Shown here: in pieces, positions 1 through 5,998 of the stretch | Numbering within the stretch: the first letter of the stretch is position 1 | Layout: each line of letters begins with the position of its first letter | Source: a virus | Strand: one strand, 5' to 3' | DNA: 38,425 nt | IMG/VR virus record: IMGVR_UViG_3300037189_022878 | Span: 1 to 38,425 of that record | Notes under the pieces: generated by a model | Databases searched by the model: none | What the model saw: the letters and a program-made list of their open reading frames with translations, nothing else | Told to the model about the DNA's origin: nothing | Position numbers and translations under genes: made by a program

Positions 1-339
1 AAAAAACAAATTAACGAAATTAAAAGAATGCAGCTTATCGCTGGATTAATCACTGAAAGTGAATATCAAGAATCATTAATGAATGAAGATAAAAATATTG
101 CTTCATTTTTGAACGCTAATATGGATGAATTTATTCAAAAAATAGGTGATCCTGGTTCTGAATTTGAAATTATGGGTGATCCATTAGTAGCTACAGCAGG
201 TACTGATGATAACTCAGGAATAGATGTTTCTTTTAGTAAAGAACATATGTTAGAACTTTTTCCTGAAAATGATCCATATAATAAAGTAAAATCAGCAAAT
301 ATAGCAGGTAAAGTTATATATTATAATAATTATTTATAA
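1..339 (+). CDS. Partial small protein with capsid-targeting-like leader
   Basis: The reading frame is open from base 1, so the start codon probably lies just outside the window; the first internal ATG is at 28. The visible N-terminus reads KKQINEIKRMQLIAGLITE, nearly the same as the leaders of the genes at 3507 and 17428 (MKKQLNEI-x-RMQQLAGILKE). LITE followed by S matches the gp21-type cleavage rule (I/L-x-E) and resembles the LITE/A site in the major capsid protein of this window. The rest (about 90 residues) is acidic and of no recognised family. A strong terminator follows at 402-442, so the gene ends a transcription unit. Inference: a prohead-targeted internal protein. Function of the mature part is unknown. 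Confidence 0.75.
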   Translation, partial: KKQINEIKRMQLIAGLITESEYQESLMNEDKNIASFLNANMDEFIQKIGDPGSEFEIMGDPLVATAGTDDNSGIDVSFSKEHMLELFPENDPYNKVKSANIAGKVIYYNNYL

Positions 340-387
340 TAATATAAATATATAAAACAGATTCATTGCCTGTTCGCCTCATTAGAG

Positions 388-401
388 GATTTATATAAAT
401 C
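388..401. repeat. 14-nt perfect palindrome before a terminator
   Basis: GATTTATATAAATC is its own reverse complement. It lies directly before the terminator at 402 and after a small CCTC-atta-GAGG hairpin (377-388). Together they form a short structured stretch after the first gene. Its role is unknown; it may only stabilise the 3' end of the transcript. Confidence 0.5.
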
Positions 402-442
402 GGAGTAGTGGCCCTAAAACAGCCACTACTCCATTTTTTTTT
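402..442 (+). terminator. Rho-independent terminator
   Basis: A perfect 11-bp stem (GGAGTAGTGGC at 402-412 with GCCACTACTCC at 422-432) and a 9-nt loop are followed by nine T's. It ends the unit containing the first, partial gene and insulates the endonuclease gene downstream. Confidence 0.92.
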
Positions 443-445
443 GTA

Positions 446-454
446 ATATTTATT
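446..454 (+). promoter_or_regulatory. Candidate phage promoter (ATATTTATT)
   Basis: One copy of the window-wide ATATTTAT(A/T/G) motif, just after a terminator and 12 nt before the ATG at 467. It starts a 17-nt stretch (446-462) that is identical to 13389-13405 in front of the HNH gene; this stretch also contains a T4-late-like TATAAATA at 454-461. Confidence 0.5.
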
Positions 455-466
455 ATAAATAATATT

Positions 467-1012
467 ATGATAGGTATTTATAAAATAACTAACCCTGAAA
501 AAGAAATATATATTGGTCAATCAACTAATATAGAAAAAAGATTTGAAACATATAAAAAGCATTATTGTAAAGAACAAACTAAATTATATGAATCTTTAAA
601 AAAATATGGATGGTTTTATCATTCTTTTGAAATAATAGAAGAATGTAAAGAAGAAGAACTAAATAAAAAAGAACAATACTGGATAAAACAGTATAACTGT
701 GTTTTAAATGGTATGAATTGCATAGGAGGAGGTTATCATAAACCTTATATATATCCTGAAGAAGCTAAACGTATTAAAAGTGAAAAAATGAAAAAACTTT
801 GGATGGAAAATAAATTTAAAAGAAAACTAGGAAAACGAATACAAAATATAAAAACCGGAGAGATATATGAATCTTGTTCTGAAGCAGCTAATAAATTAAA
901 TATAAGTCTTTCTACTATAGCGATATGGTGTAAAAAAGAAAAAAATATAAGATATATTGATAATTGGAATATTAGACCTTCAAAATTTGAAATGGCAAAA
1001 ATAAATTATTAA
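467..1012 (+). CDS. GIY-YIG homing endonuclease, free-standing
   Basis: A 181-residue protein opening with a canonical GIY-YIG core (GIYKI at residues 3-7, IYIG at 14-17, then an Arg in the EKRF segment and a Glu in the KKEQYW segment that fit the catalytic positions). The C-terminal part (about 125-170; KTGEIYESCSEAANKLNIS followed by an IxxWCK motif) resembles a NUMOD1-type DNA-binding module. It would cut a specific site in related phage genomes and spread by repair. The gene has its own promoter-like motif, sits directly after a terminator, and shows no intron core around it, so it is a free-standing mobile gene. The target site is not visible here. Confidence 0.9.
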   Translation: MIGIYKITNPEKEIYIGQSTNIEKRFETYKKHYCKEQTKLYESLKKYGWFYHSFEIIEECKEEELNKKEQYWIKQYNCVLNGMNCIGGGYHKPYIYPEEAKRIKSEKMKKLWMENKFKRKLGKRIQNIKTGEIYESCSEAANKLNISLSTIAIWCKKEKNIRYIDNWNIRPSKFEMAKINY

Positions 1013-1032
1013 TTTTATAAAAATAATAAAAC

Positions 1033-1299
1033 ATGAGTTATCAAAGATCAATTAGAGGATGGTTTAACATGGTTAACAATGCTATCTCTGCAGAAAATCA
1101 AGTTAAAACCCCAACAACACCTCCTCCACCCACAGAACCAGAAACTCCTACAGTTATTGAAAAACTAGATTCAATAATTGAAAATTTAGAAGAAATTACT
1201 GAAATGGTAAAAGCAGATAAAGAAGTAAAAACAGAAGAACCTCAAGAAACAATTAAAGAATATAAAAGAAAAAATAAAGAAAATCAAAATGAAGAATAA
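1033..1299 (+). CDS. Small proline-rich acidic protein, unknown
   Basis: An 88-residue protein with a short N-terminal SYQRSIRGWFNMV segment, a Pro/Thr-rich linker (about residues 28-41) and an acidic helical segment (about 42-70) that ends in a lysine-rich tail. No known family was recognised. It overlaps the start of the FAD oxidoreductase gene by 11 nt, so the two are probably translated from one message and may be coupled. No Shine-Dalgarno is seen before its ATG. It could be a virion or accessory protein; nothing in the sequence decides this. Confidence 0.65.
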   Translation: MSYQRSIRGWFNMVNNAISAENQVKTPTTPPPPTEPETPTVIEKLDSIIENLEEITEMVKADKEVKTEEPQETIKEYKRKNKENQNEE

Positions 1300-1810
1300 A
1301 ATTGTAATTGTTGGAAGTGGTGTAGCTGGTATTAGTGCTGCATTAAAATTAATAGATAATAATTATCCTGGAGAATTAATTACTATTATTGATAAAGGGA
1401 ATGATCCTTATGTTCGCAAACCAGAAGAAGTAATGTGTGGTTTTGCAGGAGCAGGAGGATTTTCAGATGGTAAACTTACTTATCATACTTCAATTGGAGG
1501 TCAGTTAAGTAAGTATTGTGGTGAAAAAAAAGCATATAATTTAATGAATCAATCAATTGAGATGTGGAAACGCTTCCATCCTGATCCTTCTAAAATAATG
1601 TACTCTAACCCACAAGCAGAACCAGATTTTATTAAGCCGTATTTTGGACTTCGCTTATTCCCCGTATACCACATAGGTACAGACTACTTGCATGAAATAG
1701 GAAAACGTTGGTATCAATATTTAGTTGATAAAGGTGTTAGATTCATGTGGAATACTGAAGTTGAAGATATTGATTTTGAAACTAAAGAAATAATATTAAA
1801 GAATAATTGA
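1289..1810 (+). CDS. FAD-dependent oxidoreductase, N-terminal half (split gene)
   Basis: The 173 residues start with a dinucleotide-binding fold (IVIVGSGVAGISAA, G9-x-G11-x-x-G14) followed by an acidic strand end (ITIIDKG). The GAGGFSDGKLTY segment near residue 50 is typical of COG2509, the uncharacterised FAD-dependent dehydrogenases. It stops at a TGA right after the strand pair EVEDIDFETKEIILKNN. The family normally continues here with a strand and an (A/G)-x-G-x-(A/S)-G loop. That continuation is found 875 bp downstream as a separate open frame (2686-3459). The intervening DNA carries a GIY-YIG gene. Together the halves make about 430 residues, close to a full enzyme. Substrate is unknown. 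Confidence 0.85.
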   Translation: MKNKIVIVGSGVAGISAALKLIDNNYPGELITIIDKGNDPYVRKPEEVMCGFAGAGGFSDGKLTYHTSIGGQLSKYCGEKKAYNLMNQSIEMWKRFHPDPSKIMYSNPQAEPDFIKPYFGLRLFPVYHIGTDYLHEIGKRWYQYLVDKGVRFMWNTEVEDIDFETKEIILKNN

Positions 1811-1834
1811 TTTTTCTTAGATTTTTTCTTAGAT
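1811..1834 (+). repeat. Tandem 12-bp direct repeat at the split-gene junction
   Basis: TTTTTCTTAGAT occurs twice head to tail (1811-1822 and 1823-1834), directly after the stop codon of the oxidoreductase N-half and before the promoter-like motif of the inserted endonuclease gene. It lies at the left edge of the insertion and may be a scar of insertion or repair. Confidence 0.7.
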
Positions 1835-1839
1835 CTATA

Positions 1840-1848
1840 ATATTTATA
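1840..1848 (+). promoter_or_regulatory. Candidate phage promoter (ATATTTATA)
   Basis: A full match to the window-wide motif, 4 nt before the ATG at 1853. It would give the inserted endonuclease gene its own transcription. Confidence 0.5.
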
Positions 1849-1852
1849 ATAG

Positions 1853-1996
1853 ATGGGACGTATTAAAAAATATCAAACAGAAGATGAACGTATTCTCAAA
1901 CAACGAGAATATAGTAAGAAATATTATTGGTCTAATAAAGAAAAAATCGATGAAAAACTCAAACAAAAATATCACGAAAAAAAACCAAAACAATAA
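1853..1996 (+). CDS. Short ORF, probable N-terminus of the inserted endonuclease, frameshifted
   Basis: A 47-residue basic peptide (MGRIKKYQTEDERILKQREY, then SKKYYWSNKEKI) of the Tyr/Asn/Lys-rich type common at the N-termini of phage HNH and GIY-YIG endonucleases. A similar KEYWLSEN/KEWRSNN pattern occurs in the HNH gene at 13411. It sits directly behind a promoter-like motif. It ends in the +0 frame just as the GIY-YIG domain begins in the +1 frame. Removing one A from the A8 run at 1977-1984 would join the two into one protein of about 276 residues. It is either a broken gene, a sequencing error in the homopolymer, or a slippage-dependent fusion. Confidence 0.55.
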   Translation: MGRIKKYQTEDERILKQREYSKKYYWSNKEKIDEKLKQKYHEKKPKQ

Positions 1997-2684
1997 CTTT
2001 ATAGTTTATATTCATATACGACCTGATATGAATAAACCGTTTTATGTTGGAAAAGGAATATCTAAACGAGATAGATCAAAATATGGTAGAAATCAATACT
2101 GGCATAATATTGTAAATAAAAATAATGGTGTATTTGAATCTAAAATATTATTTGAAGGATTAAGTGAAAATGAAGCATTATTAAAAGAAAGAGAAATAGA
2201 ATTAGATTTGCGAAATAAAGGTTATATATTAGCTAATATAGCTGAATGTGGTGTTAAAGCTGGTACTACTGGAATGAAACATTCTGAAGAATCTAAAAGA
2301 AAAATATCTGAAGGATTAAAAGGTCATATATCACCTAATAAAGGCAAAAAGATGAGTAAGGAAAGCAGTGAGAAGAAAAGTAAGTCTATGATAGGTAAAA
2401 AAGTTAGATTAGGTATAAAAGATTCTGAAGAGACTAGAAAGAAGAAAAGTGATACTTTTAAAAAACGAGATATAGATTGGACATATAGAAATCAAATGGT
2501 TTCTCAAAAAAGAAGAAAACCTGTCCTTCAATATGATTTAGAAGATAATTTTATTAAAGAGTGGGATTCTGTTCAAGAATTTGAGGATACAACAGGATTA
2601 AAAAGCAATGGAGGAATATGTTTATGTTGTCAAGGAAAAAGAAAATCTGTATTAGGTTATAAATGGAAATATAAAAACAATTAA
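1884..2684 (+). CDS. GIY-YIG homing endonuclease inserted in the FAD oxidoreductase gene
   Basis: A recognisable GIY-YIG core lies at residues 39-62 (FIVYIHIRPDMNKPFYVGKG), followed by a Glu-rich helix (KEREIEL). Two NUMOD3-like segments follow at about 130-165 (GMKHSEESKRKISEGLKG; SPNKGKKMS). The C-terminus (about 205-265; VLQYDLEDNFIKEWDSVQEF) is a NUMOD1-like DNA-binding module. The first 36 residues of this open frame are probably not native, because the better N-terminus is in another frame (1853-1996). The stop codon lies 1 nt before the ATG of the oxidoreductase C-half, which leaves no room for an intron core. The gene is therefore a free-standing mobile gene that has split its host gene. 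Confidence 0.85.
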   Translation: MNVFSNNENIVRNIIGLIKKKSMKNSNKNITKKNQNNNFIVYIHIRPDMNKPFYVGKGISKRDRSKYGRNQYWHNIVNKNNGVFESKILFEGLSENEALLKEREIELDLRNKGYILANIAECGVKAGTTGMKHSEESKRKISEGLKGHISPNKGKKMSKESSEKKSKSMIGKKVRLGIKDSEETRKKKSDTFKKRDIDWTYRNQMVSQKRRKPVLQYDLEDNFIKEWDSVQEFEDTTGLKSNGGICLCCQGKRKSVLGYKWKYKNN

Positions 2685-2685
2685 T

Positions 2686-3459
2686 ATGAAAAAAATAAAA
2701 TTTGATACTTTAATTTATGGTACTGGTAAAGCTGGTATGGATTTAACTCAAAAAATAGTGAGAGAAAAACAATTACCAACTGAAGCTCGCGCTGTGCAGA
2801 TTGGAGTGAGATTTGAAAGCCCACAAAAGTATTTTCAAAAACTAATTGATATATCATATGATTTTAAACTATATCAAAAATTCGATAAGGTATCTCTCCG
2901 TAGCTTTTGTACTAACAACAATGCAGCTTACGTTGCAGTGGAAGAAACTTATGGAGACGTTAGCTACAACGGACACGCCAAAAAAGGTAAAGAATTCGAA
3001 AACCAAATGACTAATTTTGGTATATTAATGGAAATCAAAGGTATTGAAGATCCATTTGCTTGGAGTAGAGATATTGTTCAAAAACTACAAATTAATGGAA
3101 CTGGTACTTATTATTCACCAAACAAAACTCGTCAACCTGGATTAACATCCGAGGGAACAACTGTATCTGCTTATCCTGTAGATAATTTGGTTAGGTTTTA
3201 TGAAGTATTAGGTGAATATGCTACTTATATTCATGATTTTATATTATCAATGAATAAAGTATTTGAATTTGGTGATGATTGGGGTATGTACATTCCTGAA
3301 GTAAAATACTTATCACCGGAACCGTTAGTTAATTATGATGATTTATCATTAACTGAATATCCATATGTACACTTTGTAGGTGATGCACTTTCAGCTCGTG
3401 GTATTACCGTTAGCGGTGCGCATGGTATTTATGTTGCTGAAAGCATTTTGGCAAAATAA
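2686..3459 (+). CDS. FAD-dependent oxidoreductase, C-terminal half (split gene)
   Basis: The 257 residues continue exactly where the N-half (1289-1810) stops. They open with a strand and glycine loop (FDTLIYGTGKAG), then QIGVRFESPQKY, then a SLRSFCTNNNAAYVAVEE segment and a YNGHA motif. This series matches the order in COG2509 flavoproteins. The C-terminus (YVHFVGDALSARGITVSGAHG) is the usual FAD-binding GD motif and helix. Its own ATG directly follows the endonuclease stop codon, so it is probably translated separately or by re-initiation. If both halves fold together the enzyme may still work. The final codons belong to a 36-bp repeat that recurs at 4080-4115. Confidence 0.85.
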   Translation: MKKIKFDTLIYGTGKAGMDLTQKIVREKQLPTEARAVQIGVRFESPQKYFQKLIDISYDFKLYQKFDKVSLRSFCTNNNAAYVAVEETYGDVSYNGHAKKGKEFENQMTNFGILMEIKGIEDPFAWSRDIVQKLQINGTGTYYSPNKTRQPGLTSEGTTVSAYPVDNLVRFYEVLGEYATYIHDFILSMNKVFEFGDDWGMYIPEVKYLSPEPLVNYDDLSLTEYPYVHFVGDALSARGITVSGAHGIYVAESILAK

Positions 3460-3485
3460 TTTTATTACTTTTAAAATAAAAATAT
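3450..3485 (+). repeat. 36-bp direct repeat, left copy
   Basis: Matches 4080-4115 with one mismatch (C at 3468, A at 4098). It covers the last codons of the FAD gene and the AT-rich spacer after it (begins GGCAAAATAATTTTATTA). The two copies bound a 594-bp unit holding one gene, a promoter-like motif and a terminator. Confidence 0.9.
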
Positions 3486-3490
3486 TTATT
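3482..3490 (+). promoter_or_regulatory. Candidate phage promoter (ATATTTATT)
   Basis: The motif lies 16 nt before the ATG at 3507 and straddles the right edge of the left direct repeat. It gives the cassette gene its own promoter-like signal. The other copy of the repeat lacks the full motif. Confidence 0.5.
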
Positions 3491-3506
3491 ATTATAATAA
3501 AAAAAA

Positions 3507-3989
3507 ATGAAAAAGCAACTTAACGAAATTCATAGAATGCAGCAGTTAGCTGGTATTTTAAAAGAATCACAATTAGATGAAGTTTCTATTAATGATAAAG
3601 GAGAAATTGAAGATTTTAATTTTGAAGATGATTTAGTAGTTAAATATACTCCTAATTATTATCAAAATGAAAAAGATTATAAATTCTTTTATTGTGAAAA
3701 AGGACTAGCAGATGATTTTATATTAATAAATGGAAAAAAAGTAAAAGAAATTATAGGGTATTCCAATTTTATTGATCTTCCAGATGATAAAAAATGGATT
3801 TTAAGTATGCCTGACCCTAAATTAGAATTAGAAAAAAATATTCCAGGTTTAATTCTTGATCCAGAAGGATGCAGTGATGCTGAATTTGAAGTAATAGGAT
3901 ATGTATATTCTAAAAGTGGAAAAGATATTGAAATAGAATATGAAGAAGAGGAATTATGGGATGCTTTTTATGATTCATTAGGAGCTTAA
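3507..3989 (+). CDS. Leader-bearing accessory protein in a repeat-bounded cassette
   Basis: A 160-residue acidic protein. The first 20 residues (MKKQLNEIHRMQQLAGILKE) differ at a single position from the leader of the gene at 17428 and resemble that of the partial gene at base 1. The remainder is unrelated to either and matches no family I know; it is rich in Asp, Glu and Tyr. LKE before S at residue 20 fits the I/L-x-E rule for T4 prohead protease cleavage. The gene has its own upstream motif and its own terminator (4043-4078), and is bounded by 36-bp direct repeats. It therefore looks like a moron-type cassette that delivers a packaged protein. Function of the mature part is unknown. Confidence 0.8.
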   Translation: MKKQLNEIHRMQQLAGILKESQLDEVSINDKGEIEDFNFEDDLVVKYTPNYYQNEKDYKFFYCEKGLADDFILINGKKVKEIIGYSNFIDLPDDKKWILSMPDPKLELEKNIPGLILDPEGCSDAEFEVIGYVYSKSGKDIEIEYEEEELWDAFYDSLGA

Positions 3990-4042
3990 AATTTAATTGA
4001 ATAAAAATTAGTAAAAACATACATACTAGATTTATAGTCATG

Positions 4043-4078
4043 ATGATGACGTACTTGAATAAAGTACATCATTTTTTT
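4043..4078 (+). terminator. Rho-independent terminator
   Basis: GTACTT (4051-4056) pairs with AAGTAC (4062-4067). The stem is extended by ATGA with TCAT beyond a small internal mismatch, and seven T's follow. It closes the cassette gene. Confidence 0.8.
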
Positions 4079-4079
4079 A

Positions 4080-4115
4080 GGCAAAATAATTTTATTAATT
4101 TTAAAATAAAAATAT
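4080..4115 (+). repeat. 36-bp direct repeat, right copy
   Basis: Second copy of the repeat at 3450-3485. Its last two bases are the first two of the ATG at 4114, so it supplies the spacer upstream of the next gene. The arrangement suggests that this gene originally followed the FAD gene directly. Confidence 0.9.
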
Positions 4116-4356
4116 GGTAAAAAAACTAGTAAAAGCAGATGGAACTATAGCATATGTTAATGAAGCTAATGGAGTATATAAACTTCATAATTTTGATGGA
4201 CCTGCTCTTATCCCACAAGGTAACAAACGCTTAGCAGAGTATTATTTATTTGGTACTAAATACACTAAAGAAGCGTGGGAAATGGCTAAAAAAGAAGAAA
4301 ATGGAGTTCCTTTTCATAAAACAGCTGCTTCTAAAAAAATGGGAAATAGATCATGA
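4114..4356 (+). CDS. Small protein, unknown
   Basis: An 80-residue protein with a beta-rich start (MVKKLVKADGTIAYVNEANG, then VYKLHNFDGPALI) and a short helical end. The YKLHNFDGPA stretch with EYYLFGTKYTKEAWE resembles phage and bacterial proteins built on the 'H-(R/N)-x-DGPA' repeat, as in MORN-like antitoxin-associated repeats. I cannot assign a function. It is the first of three tiny genes linked by ATGA overlaps (4114, 4353, 4553), so they are probably one operon. Confidence 0.65.
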   Translation: MVKKLVKADGTIAYVNEANGVYKLHNFDGPALIPQGNKRLAEYYLFGTKYTKEAWEMAKKEENGVPFHKTAASKKMGNRS

Positions 4357-4556
4357 TATTTACTAGAGTTTATGAGGATGATGAAACTATAGAAACTTGG
4401 ACTTTTGATTTAGATAAATTTGATAAAGGTCCTATTTCTGTAGACATTAAATATAAAGCAGGAGCTGAAAAACAAATAAAAAGTCGTGCTAAAGAAGAAA
4501 AACAAATTAAAAAAACAGCACGACAAATGAAAAAAATAAATAATAAAGGTAAATGA
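4353..4556 (+). CDS. Small lysine-rich protein, unknown
   Basis: A 67-residue protein. The N-terminal half is acidic and beta-like (MIFTRVYEDDETIETWTFD) and the C-terminal half is a highly charged lysine-rich helix. Its ATG overlaps the stop of the previous gene and its stop overlaps the next ATG (ATGA at both ends), so translation is likely coupled. No family was recognised. Confidence 0.6.
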   Translation: MIFTRVYEDDETIETWTFDLDKFDKGPISVDIKYKAGAEKQIKSRAKEEKQIKKTARQMKKINNKGK

Positions 4557-4693
4557 AAATATACGCAGTAACAGGAACTTTTCATGGCTCGATTATTTAT
4601 AGTAATTCTGAAGGGGAAGCAAGAAAAATATTCCATAAATTTTATAATGGAGAATCTATTATTCATATTAAAAAATTAGATTATTACTATTAG
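4553..4693 (+). CDS. 46-residue protein, unknown
   Basis: A short open frame that starts at an ATGA overlap with the previous gene and reads MKIYAVTGTFHGSIIYSNSE, followed by an amphipathic helix (GEARKIFHKFYNG) and a tail of tyrosines. The coupling and a plausible beta-alpha composition support it as real. The function is unknown. Its stop codon runs into an inverted repeat (4693-4731). Confidence 0.55.
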   Translation: MKIYAVTGTFHGSIIYSNSEGEARKIFHKFYNGESIIHIKKLDYYY

Positions 4694-4731
4694 TTTTATC
4701 TACCTTTCATATATTTATACGTAGATAAAAC
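4693..4731. repeat. 11-bp perfect inverted repeat enclosing a promoter-like motif
   Basis: GTTTTATCTAC (4693-4703) is repeated inverted as GTAGATAAAAC (4721-4731). The 17-nt loop holds ATATTTATA. It lies between two transcription units. It could act as a weak terminator for the upstream operon, as an operator for the motif in its loop, or both. Confidence 0.65.
4711..4719 (+). promoter_or_regulatory. Candidate phage promoter (ATATTTATA)
   Basis: The motif lies in the loop of the inverted repeat 4693-4731, 20 nt before the ATG at 4740. Confidence 0.5.
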
Positions 4732-4739
4732 AACAAATA

Positions 4740-5477
4740 ATGCCTGCTAAATTAATACAAGAACAATTTATAAATAAAGCTAAAGATAAACATAATAATT
4801 ATTATGATTATTCTTTAGTAAAATATATTAATGCTACCACTAAAGTTCAAATAATATGCCCTAAACACGGTGTATTTGAACAACAACCAAATAACCACCT
4901 ATTTGGTCAGCGTTGTATAAAGTGTATGGGTGATAGTGTTAGAAAAGCTAGAATTAGCAATACAGAAGATTTTATAGAAAAATCTAAAAAAATACATGGA
5001 AACAAATATGATTATTCTTTAGTAAAATATAAAACAGGAAAAGATAAAGTTATTATTATTTGTCCTTTTCATGGTGAGTTTTTACAAACACCATTTGCTC
5101 ATAGCAGTCCTTCAATGAAACAAGGATGTCCTTATTGTAATGTGTCTAAGGGTGAAGATGAAATTGAAAAATATCTTATTAAGAACAATATTGAATATAA
5201 AAATCAATATACATTTGTAGATTGTATTAATCCAAAAACCTCTAAAAAGTTACCATTTGATTTTTATCTACCCAAACATAACATATTAATAGAATATCAA
5301 GGAGAACAACATTATAAAAAAACAGGATATTTTGAAAAAAAATGTGGGGGGTTAGAAGGATTACAATATAGAGATAATATTAAAAAAGAGTATTGTCAAA
5401 AAAACAGTATTAAATTTATAGAAATATCTTATAAAGATTTTAACAATATTAAAAAAATTTTAAAAGAAATATTATGA
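4740..5477 (+). CDS. Vsr/PD-(D/E)XK-like endonuclease with DUF723-type zinc repeats
   Basis: A 245-residue protein. Two copies of a repeat (about residues 8-63 and 77-135) read F-x-x-KA/KSKK-x-x-H-G/N-N-K/Y-YDYSLVKY, then a V-x-I-I-CP-x-HG-x-F core and a C-x-x-C pair. This is the DUF723 pattern seen in phage endonucleases. The C-terminal domain has PFDFYLPKHNILIEYQGEQHY (about 176-196). That Asp...Glu-x-Gln core is typical of Vsr-like PD-(D/E)XK nucleases. It is probably a mobile, site-specific endonuclease. It has its own promoter-like motif inside an inverted repeat, and its stop overlaps the ATG of the next gene by 4 nt. The target is unknown. Confidence 0.75.
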   Translation: MPAKLIQEQFINKAKDKHNNYYDYSLVKYINATTKVQIICPKHGVFEQQPNNHLFGQRCIKCMGDSVRKARISNTEDFIEKSKKIHGNKYDYSLVKYKTGKDKVIIICPFHGEFLQTPFAHSSPSMKQGCPYCNVSKGEDEIEKYLIKNNIEYKNQYTFVDCINPKTSKKLPFDFYLPKHNILIEYQGEQHYKKTGYFEKKCGGLEGLQYRDNIKKEYCQKNSIKFIEISYKDFNNIKKILKEIL

Positions 5478-5992
5478 GGATTGGACTAACAGGAGCACAA
5501 TCAGTTGGCAAAACAACATTAGCAAGAGCATTAGGAGAAATTGATTATTTAAAAGATCATTCTATTCAAACAGAACGTAGTAAATATCTTAGTAGCCTAG
5601 GTATTCCACTTAATACAGATTCTACATTACCAGGTCAATTTGTATTTTTAGCAGAACGAGCTAGTGAATTATTACATCCAAATATTATTACTGATAGAAC
5701 AATATGGGATGTATGTGCTTTTACATTATCTGCTAAATCAATAAGTGATTGGGAAAAACGTACATTTGTTGACGCAGCAATGTGTCTCAAAGATTATTAT
5801 GATATAGTAATTTATGTTTCACCGCGTGGAGTAGAAATGGAAAATAATGGAATACGTGAAACAGATTTAGCATATCGTGTTAAAATAGATGCTGCTATTA
5901 AAATGGCGTTACTAGAATATAAACCTAAACGTTTAATTGAAGTTGAAGGTACAACTAAAGAACGTATTTCTACAATTTTATCAAATATTTAA
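5474..5992 (+). CDS. P-loop kinase/ATPase, NadR/AAA_28-like
   Basis: A 172-residue protein with a Walker A at residues 7-14 (GAQSVGKT), a probable acidic partner in the ITDRTIWD segment (about 72-79), and a IVIYVSPRG strand. The size and the DR motif fit the small nucleoside or NMP-kinase-like group that includes the kinase domain of NadR. In T4-like phages such proteins are annotated as AAA family ATPases, and the substrate is unproven. Nicotinamide riboside or a deoxynucleotide are possibilities. It is translationally coupled to the endonuclease upstream and lies 6 nt before the VWA gene, so it probably belongs to the same transcript as the MoxR/VWA block. Confidence 0.7.
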   Translation: MRIGLTGAQSVGKTTLARALGEIDYLKDHSIQTERSKYLSSLGIPLNTDSTLPGQFVFLAERASELLHPNIITDRTIWDVCAFTLSAKSISDWEKRTFVDAAMCLKDYYDIVIYVSPRGVEMENNGIRETDLAYRVKIDAAIKMALLEYKPKRLIEVEGTTKERISTILSNI

Positions 5993-5998
5993 AAAGTT

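Noticed and set aside
314-520. Minus-strand frame across the first terminator
   Set aside because: It reads through a perfect terminator hairpin and a palindrome and has no coding character.
1804-2690. Group I intron or intein in the FAD gene
   Set aside because: The N-half ends in a stop, the inserted gene fills nearly the whole gap and stops 1 nt before the C-half ATG. There is no space for an intron core and no intein splice residues at the junctions.
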